This document shows, in pieces, positions 1 to 7,270 of a DNA stretch of 7,289 nucleotides. The DNA comes from UBA1715 sp036752345 (GTDB lineage Bacteria > Bacteroidota > Bacteroidia > Bacteroidales > UBA1715), in NCBI GenBank assembly GCA_036752345.1, contig DAIOSV010000057.1, positions 1 to 7,289 on the forward strand, in the 5' to 3' direction. The translations under genes and the position numbers were made by a program. Each line of letters opens with the position of its first letter. Position 1 is the first letter of the stretch. Below the pieces are notes generated by a model. It did not search any database, was not told the origin of the DNA, and saw only the letters and a program-made list of their open reading frames with translations.

Positions 1-743
1 GCCAATTTAATACCAAGAATTCGTCCGGTGTAATCAAAACATTCTTTTGCCAACTCATCGCCTTGTTGATATGCTTTGAACACATCGTATGAGGTAAGTT
101 TGCTATTCGGTATATCGCGTAGCGATGATGGTTTGCGAGAGTTGCACATCAGTTCGGTCATGGTGCGAACAATGCCGGTTGCAGAAGCATACGCTTCGAG
201 GCAGCCTTTTTTGCCACAGCCACATTGGCGGCCATCAATAATGGCAGTGGTGTGACCAACTTCACCTGCGAAGCCGTCATGGCCATATACTAAATCACCG
301 TTTACTACAATGCCACTTCCTAAACCGGTACCAAGCGTAATAACCACAAAATCTTTCATGCCTTTTGCTGCACCGAAAATCATTTCGCCCATAGCAGCAG
401 CGTTGGCATCGTTGGTTATTGCAATTTTCGCATTAGGGAAATATTCTTGCATCATTTTGCAGAAATGTACCGTGCCTTTCCAACACAAGTTAGGAGCTTC
501 TTCTATTGTACCGCGGTGATAGTTCGCATTGGGAGCGCCTATACCAATACCCATCAGTTGCCAATCAGAGTGCTTTTGCAACTCAGTTTGAATCAGTCCG
601 CACAAATTTTTCATGTACGGTTCTATTTCAGTAAATTCTTTGGTGAGTGTAGATGTTTCTGACAAACAGTTACCTTCGTGGTCAACAAACCCAATAACGG
701 TATTGGTTCCACCTAAATCAATTCCAACGGTTATTTGTTTCAT
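1..743 (-). CDS. ROK-family sugar kinase, probable glucokinase (3' end outside window)
   Basis: This is an ATP-dependent sugar kinase of the ROK family, most likely a cytoplasmic glucokinase making glucose 6-phosphate. The frame is open for 247 codons from the ATG at 743-741 to the window edge; ROK kinases are usually about 300-330 residues, so roughly the last quarter is missing. The N-terminal phosphate-binding loop is DLGGTN (residues 9-14). The probable catalytic aspartate is D112 in TNDANAAA (110-117). A second nucleotide-binding glycine loop is GTGLGSG (138-144). The ROK zinc signature is complete: EVGH (H164), then C174, C176 and C181 in CGCGKKGCLE. The start is firm because the phosphate loop begins eight residues later, as is typical. 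It is transcribed divergently from thiL. Having the zinc motif and no N-terminal helix-turn-helix argues for a kinase rather than a NagC/XylR-type repressor. The sugar specificity (glucose, N-acetylglucosamine, N-acetylmannosamine or fructose) is inferred, not shown. Confidence 0.93.
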   Translation of the reverse strand, partial: MKQITVGIDLGGTNTVIGFVDHEGNCLSETSTLTKEFTEIEPYMKNLCGLIQTELQKHSDWQLMGIGIGAPNANYHRGTIEEAPNLCWKGTVHFCKMMQEYFPNAKIAITNDANAAAMGEMIFGAAKGMKDFVVITLGTGLGSGIVVNGDLVYGHDGFAGEVGHTTAIIDGRQCGCGKKGCLEAYASATGIVRTMTELMCNSRKPSSLRDIPNSKLTSYDVFKAYQQGDELAKECFDYTGRILGIKL

Positions 744-767
744 AAAAATCGTATAAAATCTTTCGTA

Positions 768-798
768 CAAAAGTATTGAAATTCTTAATGACTACCAA
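768..798 (-). promoter_or_regulatory. Predicted Bacteroidota-type promoter for the ROK kinase
   Basis: Read on the minus strand, TACTTTTG (775-768) matches the TAnnTTTG -7 consensus exactly. A TTG (798-796) lies 20 bp upstream, which fits the -33 element spacing. Transcription would start near 762, leaving a leader of about 20 nt before the ATG at 743. No Shine-Dalgarno sequence is present, as is usual in this phylum. The assignment rests on consensus match and position only. Confidence 0.6.
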
Positions 799-835
799 TC
801 ACATTATTCATAATTAATTACTTGTAATAATTTTC

Positions 836-843
836 TACTTTTG
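836..843 (+). promoter_or_regulatory. Predicted -7 box for thiL
   Basis: TACTTTTG matches TAnnTTTG exactly and is the same octamer used in the opposite direction by the ROK gene. It ends 17 bp before the thiL ATG, predicting a start near 849 and a very short leader of about 12 nt. I see no good TTG -33 element at the expected distance; the upstream DNA is A/T-rich (TAATTAATTA at 811-820). Strength is therefore uncertain. Confidence 0.55.
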
Positions 844-860
844 CATAAAATTTTAAAGAC

Positions 861-1886
861 ATGGAAAAACAAAGAACCGTAGATGAGGTTGGCGAATTTG
901 GCCTAATAGATATACTTACCAAGAATTTCAAAAAGAGCGAAACAACTATTAAAGGAGTTGGTGATGACTGTGCTGTACTGCCATATAGCGATGCGGAGGA
1001 TCAATTAGTAACCACCGATTTGCTCATGGAAGGTATCAATTTCGATTTGATATATTTCCCATTGAAACATTTAGGATACAAAGCTGTTATGGCAAATGCT
1101 TCCGATATTTATGCCATGAACGGCAAACCACAAAAAATGTTGGTTTCAATTGCGGTCTCTGCTAAGTTTTCTGTAGATGCCTTGGAACAATTATACGAAG
1201 GAATGCGTTTGGCGTGCGAGCGAATTGGCGTGGAATTGATTGGCGGAGATACTTCGGCTTCTATCACCGGTTTGGCCATAAGCATTACCATGTTGGGAAC
1301 CGTTGCTAAAGAAAAAATAACGTATAGAAGTGGAGCAAAACCAAACGATTTGATATGCGTTACCGGAGACTTGGGTGCTGCCTATGCAGGATTGCAAGTA
1401 CTTCAACGCGAAAAGGCCGTGTACGATAGTGGCAAAGGTTCGCAGCCAAAACTTACCGGGTATGAATACGTGTTGCAACGAATACTCAAGCCCGAACCTC
1501 GCTACGATATTATAGCCGACATGGCGCAATTAAATATAGTCCCCACCTCAATGATTGATATTTCTGATGGGCTTTCTTCTGAATTATTCCACATTTGCCT
1601 TGATTCAAATGTTGGGTGCAAGATTTTCGAAGAAAAAATTCCAATCAATGAAGCAACCGGCGAAGTGTGCAAAGAATTCTCCATGGAACCGCTTATTCCT
1701 GCACTTCATGGAGGCGAAGATTACGAATTATTGTTTACCATTCCTTTGGCAAAATACGACGATATATCCAAAATCAAAGATGTTACAGTTGTTGGAAGTA
1801 TTGTAGAAAAAGAGCAAGGACTTGGGATGATCTCACGTTCAGGAGATTACGTACATCTCAAAACGCAAGGATGGAACGTAAAGTAG
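861..1886 (+). CDS. thiL: Thiamine-monophosphate kinase
   Basis: ThiL phosphorylates thiamine monophosphate with ATP to thiamine diphosphate, the last step of cofactor synthesis, in the cytoplasm. The 341-residue length is normal for the family, which belongs to the PurM/AIRS-like superfamily. The expected motifs occur in order: GVGDDCAVL (32-40) and TTDLLMEGINFD (51-62), which carry Mg/ATP-binding acidic residues; ASDIYAMNG (80-88); GGDTSAS (128-134); the second-domain start near VTGDLG (167-172); DISDGLSSEL (233-242); and GGEDYELLF (284-292). The ATG at 861 gives the usual short N-terminal tail before the EFGLID stretch that opens the family, and A-rich DNA precedes it instead of a Shine-Dalgarno sequence. 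No other thiamine gene lies nearby and no TPP riboswitch is visible; the predicted leader is too short to hold one. It is intact with no missing motif. Confidence 0.97.
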   Translation: MEKQRTVDEVGEFGLIDILTKNFKKSETTIKGVGDDCAVLPYSDAEDQLVTTDLLMEGINFDLIYFPLKHLGYKAVMANASDIYAMNGKPQKMLVSIAVSAKFSVDALEQLYEGMRLACERIGVELIGGDTSASITGLAISITMLGTVAKEKITYRSGAKPNDLICVTGDLGAAYAGLQVLQREKAVYDSGKGSQPKLTGYEYVLQRILKPEPRYDIIADMAQLNIVPTSMIDISDGLSSELFHICLDSNVGCKIFEEKIPINEATGEVCKEFSMEPLIPALHGGEDYELLFTIPLAKYDDISKIKDVTVVGSIVEKEQGLGMISRSGDYVHLKTQGWNVK

Positions 1887-1919
1887 CCATATTGAGTTGA
1901 TTACGGTTGTTCTTTACGT
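1876..1919. repeat. Inverted repeat spanning the thiL stop codon
   Basis: ACGTAAAG (1876-1883) is perfectly complementary to CTTTACGT (1912-1919), an 8-bp stem with a 28-nt loop. The thiL TAG stop (1884-1886) sits just inside the loop. No T-run follows on the plus strand; instead an A-run begins at 1925. It is thus not a standard intrinsic terminator. It could be a 3' mRNA structure or a chance match. Confidence 0.3.
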
Positions 1920-1969
1920 GTGACGAAAAAAATAAACTAGTAAATAAAATCATATTAGGATTGTTTTTC

Positions 1970-1977
1970 TAATTTTG
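1970..1977 (+). promoter_or_regulatory. Predicted -7 box for the DUF2723 gene
   Basis: TAATTTTG matches TAnnTTTG exactly and ends 22 bp before the ATG at 2000, placing a start near 1983. No clear TTG -33 element is found about 20 bp upstream. The 113-bp gap after thiL and this box suggest the downstream genes have their own promoter, though read-through from thiL is not excluded. Confidence 0.5.
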
Positions 1978-1999
1978 TGCAAATTTAATATAGAAAATA

Positions 2000-4900
2000 A
2001 TGGAAAAAACGTATAAACTATGGAACAATCTTTTAGGATTCGTTGCCTTTATAGGTGCTTCAATAGTGTATCTACTCACTATTGAACCAACGGTAAGCCT
2101 TTGGGATTGTGGAGAATTTATAGCAACCGCAGGCAAGTTGGAAGTAGGTCACCCGCCGGGTGCGCCATTTTTCTTACTTTTGGCAAGATTTTTCTCATTG
2201 TTTGCTTCGTCTTCAGATCAAATTGCAGCATGCATCAACTCCATGTCAGCATTGGCAAGTGGAGCTACTATCATGTTCTTGTTTTGGAGTATTACGCACC
2301 TTGCAAAGAAATTTTATGGTGGAGAGAAGGAATTATCATTGTCTAATATTATTGTAATTCTCAGTGCCGGACTTATTGGTGCTGGAGCATATGCATTTAC
2401 CGACACATTCTGGTTCTCAGCCGTAGAAGGTGAGGTATATGGTATGTCGTCATTATTGACAGCAGTAGTGTTCTGGGCAATTCTTAAATGGGAAGATCAT
2501 TCTGATGAAAAAGGAAGCGACCGTTGGATAATATTCATCGCCTATATTATGGGATTGTCAATTGGTGTTCACTTGTTGAACTTGTTGACTATCACAGCAA
2601 TAGTCTTTGTGTATTATTTCAAGAAATATACTCCTACAATAAAAGGAATCATTGTAACCGCTTTGCTTTCTTTTATTTTCATCGCATTCATGATGTGGGG
2701 AATAATTGCCGGCTCTGTTGACGTGGCTTCGTCATTTGAATTATTCTGCGTAAACGTACTTGGTATGCCTTACCAATCTGGTTTAATAGCATGGCTTGTT
2801 ATATTGCTCGCTGCATTTGTAGCAGGTGTTATTTTTACAAAATCAGATAAGGCAAACAAATGGCTAAAAGTTGGTACCGTTGCATTCATTACATTATTGT
2901 TAGGAATGCCGTCATTAACTGATAGTCCTCTTATTTGGATTATAGTATTTGCCGGAATTATTTGGGGTTTATATTATGTAAATCAGAAAAACAAATATGT
3001 GCTCAATACAATAGTTAACGTATTGATGGTGATAATGATAGGATACTCTTCGTATGCTGTTATTATTATTCGTTCAAATGCTGAAACACCAATGAATGAA
3101 AATGCACCGAAAGATGCGTTCTCTTTGCTTTCATATTTGAATCGTGAGCAATATGGTTCTACACCTCTTTTATATGGTCCGTATTACAATGCGTCTCCAA
3201 AATGGAAAGCCGATGGTACTCCTGAAGTGAAAGAGAAATTCACCTATACACCGCGCGACGGAAAATATGTACGTGTAAGCAACGGCATTGAATACGTTTG
3301 GAATCCCGATCAATGCACTATTTTCCCTCGTATGTATAGCCGTGAAGACTATCATATCCGTGGATACAAAGATTGGGCGGGGATTAAAGATGGCGTAAAC
3401 ACTCGTAAGGTTCATTACGAGCGTGAAGGCAAGGATTATGATATGCCTACATTTGGTCAGAATTTACGCTATTTCTTCTCATACCAAGTGGGACACATGT
3501 ATATGCGTTATTTCATGTGGAACTTCTGCGGCCGTCAAAACGACATACAAGGTCATGGAGGTATTGTTAACGGAAACTGGATTACCGGTATTAATGGTAT
3601 AGACAAAGTATTGGTAGGCGACCAATCACAGATTTCGGAGAAAGCAAAAACTGCTCCTTCTCGCAATGTGTACTATATGTTACCATTCTTACTTGGGTTA
3701 ATTGGTATGCTTTATCAAGTTACACGTCGTAAAAACGATTCGTTGGTGGTTATCTTGTTGTTCTTAATGACCGGATTGGCTATCATCATGTATTTGAATC
3801 AAAAGCCATACGAACCCCGCGAACGTGACTATGCGTATGCCGGTTCGTTCTATGCATATTGTATTTGGATAGGCTTGAGTGTACTTGCTATTTTTGAGTT
3901 TGTAAAAAATTCACTTCAAAAATATCGCAAGGTAGGCGTGCTAGCAGGTATCTTGGTTGCTTTACTTATTACAATACCGGCACCAGTATTGCTTGCAACG
4001 CAAAACTGGGACGATCATGACCGTTCAGGACGATATACCGCTCGCGATTTTGCCTACAATTATTTGCAATCGTGCGACCCAAATTCAATGATAGTTACCG
4101 CAGGCGATAATGATACTTTCCCTCTTTGGTACATACAAGAAATAGAAGGCGTACGTACCGATGTACGTGTACTTTGCACTCCGTTGCTTGCTACCGATTG
4201 GTATGCACAACAAATGAAACATCGTGCGTATCAGTCTGCACCACTTCCTATGAAACTCACCGAAGCACAAGTAGGCAAAGGAATTCGTGATATGGTTTTA
4301 GTAAAAGAGTTCGAAGGCACCAAGGACAAAATAATTTCTTTGAGCGATGCTATGGACGTAGTTCGCGCCGATGACATGATGATTCCGGAATATGGTGACA
4401 AATACAATGTGTTCCCGGCTAAAAAGGTGCTAATAGAAGTTGATAAACACCTTGCGTTGAAAAACAATGCCGTTTCTCTGAAAGATTCATCAAGAATTGA
4501 CTCAATGATTGTTTTTGACGTAAAAGACAATATGATATACAAAAATAAACTTGTATTATATGATTGTTTAGACGGCTTCCAATGGGATAGACCATTATAT
4601 TTCACAAGCCAATCGTCAGCTTCTGATATGGGACTTGAAAACTATCTTCGCTATGATGGCTTTACGTTCAAGTTTGTTCCAATTAAAACTGCCGATGGTG
4701 GTATGCCGTATATTGACACTGATGTCATGTATGACAAGCTGATGAATGTATATAAATGGGGAGGCATGGGTAAAAAAGGTGTATATATGGGCCATTTCCA
4801 TGAACGCACCACAAGGGTTATTGGTATCCGCCAAATGTTCAATTCTCTTGCTTTCGAGTTGATTGCACAAAACAAGGTTGATTCGGCAAAACAAGTATTG

Positions 4901-5275
4901 AACAGGCTTTGTGAGATAATGCCCGATTGGCAATTCCCATATTTCGATGAGTCAATTATTTCAACTGCGTATGCCTACTACATGGCAAAAGATTTTGAAG
5001 CAGGCAATCGCGAACTTCATACGTTAGCTTTCAATTTGATTGACGAAGTTGAGTGGTATAATTCGTTGAAGGAAAAACAACCGGAATATGCTGATCAAGT
5101 TGAACATGACCGTATTGATTATATTCGTACAGTTATTCAAATATATCAAACAGCGTTACAATTCAATCAAACTGCGTTCTGCAAAGAACTCCAGACTCGA
5201 TGGGCAGATGTAAGTTCGTTTACCCTTGAAGATTATATGAAAGCTGCTGCTCAACAACAACAGCAACAAGAATAA
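2000..5275 (+). CDS. DUF2723 / glycosyltransferase family 117 integral membrane protein
   Basis: This 1091-residue protein belongs to the DUF2723 family, also called glycosyltransferase family 117, with GT-C-type architecture; such enzymes normally use lipid-linked sugar donors outside the cytoplasmic membrane. After the first membrane helix (about 11-28) comes the hallmark loop LWDCGEF (34-40), whose D36 and E39 are the probable catalytic or metal-linked acids, followed by GHPPGAPFF (50-58). About ten further hydrophobic segments run to residue 357. A large hydrophilic loop (about 358-556) is followed by four more helices (about 557-668) and the conserved YEPRERDYAYAGSFY (604-618). The C-terminal 420 residues are soluble: first NWDDHDRSGRYTARD (669-683) and AGDNDTFPLWYIQE (701-714), then a helical, possibly TPR-like part (about 940-1070). 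The protein ends in six glutamines and E. Human TMEM260, an O-mannosyltransferase, shares the N-terminal domain. Glycosyl transfer to protein is inferred; donor and acceptor are unknown. The length is usual for Bacteroidota members. Confidence 0.9.
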   Translation: MEKTYKLWNNLLGFVAFIGASIVYLLTIEPTVSLWDCGEFIATAGKLEVGHPPGAPFFLLLARFFSLFASSSDQIAACINSMSALASGATIMFLFWSITHLAKKFYGGEKELSLSNIIVILSAGLIGAGAYAFTDTFWFSAVEGEVYGMSSLLTAVVFWAILKWEDHSDEKGSDRWIIFIAYIMGLSIGVHLLNLLTITAIVFVYYFKKYTPTIKGIIVTALLSFIFIAFMMWGIIAGSVDVASSFELFCVNVLGMPYQSGLIAWLVILLAAFVAGVIFTKSDKANKWLKVGTVAFITLLLGMPSLTDSPLIWIIVFAGIIWGLYYVNQKNKYVLNTIVNVLMVIMIGYSSYAVIIIRSNAETPMNENAPKDAFSLLSYLNREQYGSTPLLYGPYYNASPKWKADGTPEVKEKFTYTPRDGKYVRVSNGIEYVWNPDQCTIFPRMYSREDYHIRGYKDWAGIKDGVNTRKVHYEREGKDYDMPTFGQNLRYFFSYQVGHMYMRYFMWNFCGRQNDIQGHGGIVNGNWITGINGIDKVLVGDQSQISEKAKTAPSRNVYYMLPFLLGLIGMLYQVTRRKNDSLVVILLFLMTGLAIIMYLNQKPYEPRERDYAYAGSFYAYCIWIGLSVLAIFEFVKNSLQKYRKVGVLAGILVALLITIPAPVLLATQNWDDHDRSGRYTARDFAYNYLQSCDPNSMIVTAGDNDTFPLWYIQEIEGVRTDVRVLCTPLLATDWYAQQMKHRAYQSAPLPMKLTEAQVGKGIRDMVLVKEFEGTKDKIISLSDAMDVVRADDMMIPEYGDKYNVFPAKKVLIEVDKHLALKNNAVSLKDSSRIDSMIVFDVKDNMIYKNKLVLYDCLDGFQWDRPLYFTSQSSASDMGLENYLRYDGFTFKFVPIKTADGGMPYIDTDVMYDKLMNVYKWGGMGKKGVYMGHFHERTTRVIGIRQMFNSLAFELIAQNKVDSAKQVLNRLCEIMPDWQFPYFDESIISTAYAYYMAKDFEAGNRELHTLAFNLIDEVEWYNSLKEKQPEYADQVEHDRIDYIRTVIQIYQTALQFNQTAFCKELQTRWADVSSFTLEDYMKAAAQQQQQQE

Positions 5276-5302
5276 AATGATTGTGAAAACACACAAACAG
5301 AT

Positions 5303-6754
5303 ATGACAATGTCTTTAAAAAGAACAGAAATAAAAGAACTCCTAAACGCCGAGGAATTAGATGTAAAGGTGCTTGTAAAGGGGTGGGTAAGAAACTACCG
5401 AGGCAACAATTTTGTAACATTTGTGGCGTTGAATGATGGTTCGTCGTTGCAAAATATGCAGATAGTAATAAATGCCGAAAACTTTGATGCGGCTCTTTTT
5501 AAATCAATAACTGTTGGTTGTTCTTTGAGTGTAGAAGGTACAATTAAAGCATCTGAAGGAAAAGGACAACGTGTTGAGGTTTTGGCTGAAAAAGTTGAGG
5601 TTCTCGGTGTTGCCGACCCGGATAAATACCCAATTCAACCGAAAAAACATTCATTGGAATTTCTTCGTGAAAATGCTCACTTACGTTTCCGTACCAATAC
5701 GTTTGGAGCCGTTATGCGCATTCGTCACAATATGATTTATGCCATTCATACGTTTTTCAACGAACGTGGATTTTTCAACATTCATACGCCTATTATCACC
5801 GCTTCTGACTGCGAAGGTGCAGGCGAAATGTTCCAAGTTACCACTCTTGATTTGAATAACGTGCCAAAAGATGAAAACGGCGCAGTTGACTATTCACAAG
5901 ATTTCTTTGGGAAAATGGCAAACATGACCGTTTCAGGTCAATTGGAAGTTGAGTTAGCGTGCATGGCATTGTCAAAAGTATATACGTTTGGTCCTACATT
6001 TCGTGCCGAAAATTCCAATACAACTCGCCACTTGGCAGAGTTCTGGATGATAGAGCCGGAAATTGCCTTTGCCGACATTACCGACGATATGGACATTGCC
6101 GAAGAATTTTTGAAATACTTAATCACCTATGCTCTTGAGCATTGCCGTGAAGATTTGGAATTCTTGCAAGAACGCCTCATTCAAGAAGAAAAAGGCAAAC
6201 CCGAAGCAGAACGCTCAATGCCTTTGATTGAAAAATTGCAGTTTGTATTGAGCAACGATTTCCAACGCTTAACATACACTGAAGCAATTGAAATTTTGAA
6301 AAATAGTAAACCAAACCAAAAAGGACAATTCAAGTATAAGATTGAAGGTTTCGGTGCTGATTTACAGAGCGAACACGAACGTTATTTGGTAGAAAAGCAT
6401 TTCAAAAAACCGGTGATACTTACGGGTTATCCAAAAGAAATCAAAGCGTTTTACATGAAGCTAAACCCAGACGGCCGCACTGTAGCCGCTATGGATATAC
6501 TATTCCCTGGCATTGGCGAAATTATTGGTGGTTCAGAACGTGAGGCAGATTTTGACAAGTTAAACCAGCGTATAGAGGAAATGGGTATCCCAATGAAAGA
6601 CATGTGGTGGTATCTTGATACTCGCCGTTTTGGTTCTGTTCCTCACGCAGGTTTTGGTCTTGGTTTTGAACGTTTACTATTGTTCGTAACCGGAATGACC
6701 AATATTCGTGACGTTATTCCTTTTCCTCGTTATCCAAAATCGGCTGATTTTTAA
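5303..6754 (+). CDS. asnS: Asparagine--tRNA ligase (asparaginyl-tRNA synthetase)
   Basis: AsnRS charges tRNA-Asn with asparagine using ATP. The 483 residues show an N-terminal OB-fold anticodon-binding domain (about 20-105, with VKGWVRNYRG and FVALNDGSS) and a class II catalytic core. Motif 1 lies around 141-166, ending in HTPIIT. Motif 2 is GPTFRAENSNTTRHLAEFWMIEPE (230-253) with R234. Motif 3 is GLGFERLLLF (452-461) with R457. The NSNTxRHLAEF form, GGSEREA (409-415) and the VIPFPR end separate AsnRS from AspRS. It is slightly longer than the E. coli enzyme (466) because of a charged stretch near 281-306, a form I recall from Flavobacteriia-like AsnRS. Two in-frame ATGs, 5303 and 5309, are possible starts; the second would drop only M-T. 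It begins 27 bp after the DUF2723 gene with no visible promoter, and 3 bp before the next gene, so co-transcription is likely. Confidence 0.97.
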   Translation: MTMSLKRTEIKELLNAEELDVKVLVKGWVRNYRGNNFVTFVALNDGSSLQNMQIVINAENFDAALFKSITVGCSLSVEGTIKASEGKGQRVEVLAEKVEVLGVADPDKYPIQPKKHSLEFLRENAHLRFRTNTFGAVMRIRHNMIYAIHTFFNERGFFNIHTPIITASDCEGAGEMFQVTTLDLNNVPKDENGAVDYSQDFFGKMANMTVSGQLEVELACMALSKVYTFGPTFRAENSNTTRHLAEFWMIEPEIAFADITDDMDIAEEFLKYLITYALEHCREDLEFLQERLIQEEKGKPEAERSMPLIEKLQFVLSNDFQRLTYTEAIEILKNSKPNQKGQFKYKIEGFGADLQSEHERYLVEKHFKKPVILTGYPKEIKAFYMKLNPDGRTVAAMDILFPGIGEIIGGSEREADFDKLNQRIEEMGIPMKDMWWYLDTRRFGSVPHAGFGLGFERLLLFVTGMTNIRDVIPFPRYPKSADF

Positions 6755-6757
6755 GCT

Positions 6758-7195
6758 ATGGGAAAAGAACAAGAATACGTAAGCAAAATAACTAAAAACC
6801 CTTGCCAGGATTGGCAATTGTACGATTTCGTGTCCGACTTTAGAAATCTAGCAAGCATACTTCCTGTCGAGGCAAAAGAGAAAGCCACCTTTACGCAAGA
6901 TAGTATAATAGTGCAAGCTATGGCAGGTATGAGCGTTACGTTCAAAATTCTGGAACAAGAGCCGAACAAATTGATAAAATTGGGCACCGAGCAAAACGAT
7001 ATGTTCCGCCTATGGATACAACTAAAACAAGTTGCCCCGTACGATACTCGCATACGCGTAACCTTGCGCACCAACGTGCCTTTGGTGGCTCGTGCCATGC
7101 TCAAAAAAGAAAAACTACAATCCCTTGTTGATGGCCTTGCTCAGGCCTTAGGACAAATTCCCGTGTACGCATTTCAAGGGAATAAATTCAATTAA
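6758..7195 (+). CDS. SRPBCC-fold (START/polyketide cyclase-like) small protein, function unknown
   Basis: This 145-residue soluble protein has the layout of the SRPBCC (Bet v1-like) helix-grip fold. It has an opening strand (EYVSKITKNP, 5-14) and a short helix with the typical FVSDFRNLASILP (24-36). A run of strands follows, including GMSVTFKILEQEPNKLIKL (57-75), FRLWIQLKQV (83-92) and DTRIRVTLRT (96-105). A long C-terminal helix (about 108-132) ends in LAQALGQIP. No signal peptide or membrane helix is seen. The fold makes a cavity for a hydrophobic ligand, but no catalytic residue or ligand can be read from the sequence. Small proteins of this kind are common and mostly uncharacterised in Bacteroidota. 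The ATG lies 3 bp after the asnS stop, with no Shine-Dalgarno sequence, which suggests translational coupling to asnS. The tail VYAFQGNKFN extends past the point where, from memory, relatives usually end. The family assignment is by pattern only. Confidence 0.82.
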   Translation: MGKEQEYVSKITKNPCQDWQLYDFVSDFRNLASILPVEAKEKATFTQDSIIVQAMAGMSVTFKILEQEPNKLIKLGTEQNDMFRLWIQLKQVAPYDTRIRVTLRTNVPLVARAMLKKEKLQSLVDGLAQALGQIPVYAFQGNKFN

Positions 7196-7203
7196 AAAAT
7201 ATA

Positions 7204-7270
7204 GTAGAGACGCCACACGTCTTCCTCTGGAGAATAACGAAGATGAGGGCAATACCGCTGAAACGTGTGG
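7204..7270. repeat. Palindromic repeat-like intergenic element
   Basis: The non-coding tail after the SRPBCC gene contains GTAGAGACGCCACACGT (7204-7220). Its CCACACGT (7213-7220) is perfectly complementary to ACGTGTGG (7263-7270), an 8-bp outer stem. Inside, CGTCTTC (7218-7224) can pair with GAAGATG (7239-7245) with one G-T wobble, as an alternative to part of the outer stem. GTAGAGACG followed by a palindrome resembles dispersed intergenic repeats I recall from Bacteroidota and cyanobacteria, but I cannot verify copy number here. GAAACGT recurs at 7260-7266 and 7281-7287, so a second, diverged unit may begin at the window edge. No T-run supports a terminator on the plus strand. Confidence 0.5.

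Noticed and set aside
310..662. Plus-strand open frames of 69 and 71 codons opposite the ROK kinase.
   Set aside because: They are antisense to a gene with complete catalytic and zinc motifs, and their translations show no domain.
744..860. A TPP riboswitch ahead of thiL.
   Set aside because: The region is AT-rich without the conserved thi-box sequence, and the predicted leader is only about 12 nt.
1916..1922. ACGTGTG here recurs at 7263-7269, suggesting a shared repeat.
   Set aside because: Only seven bases match and the flanks differ; a chance match of this length is expected in 7 kb.
4231..4933. Minus-strand open frames of up to 124 codons within the DUF2723 gene.
   Set aside because: They lie opposite conserved coding sequence, have no promoter or recognisable motif, and are explained as shadows of the real frame.
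5221..5228. TACCCTTG as an internal promoter for asnS.
   Set aside because: It departs from TAnnTTTG in the conserved half, lies inside coding sequence, and has no suitable -33 element; read-through from the upstream gene is simpler.
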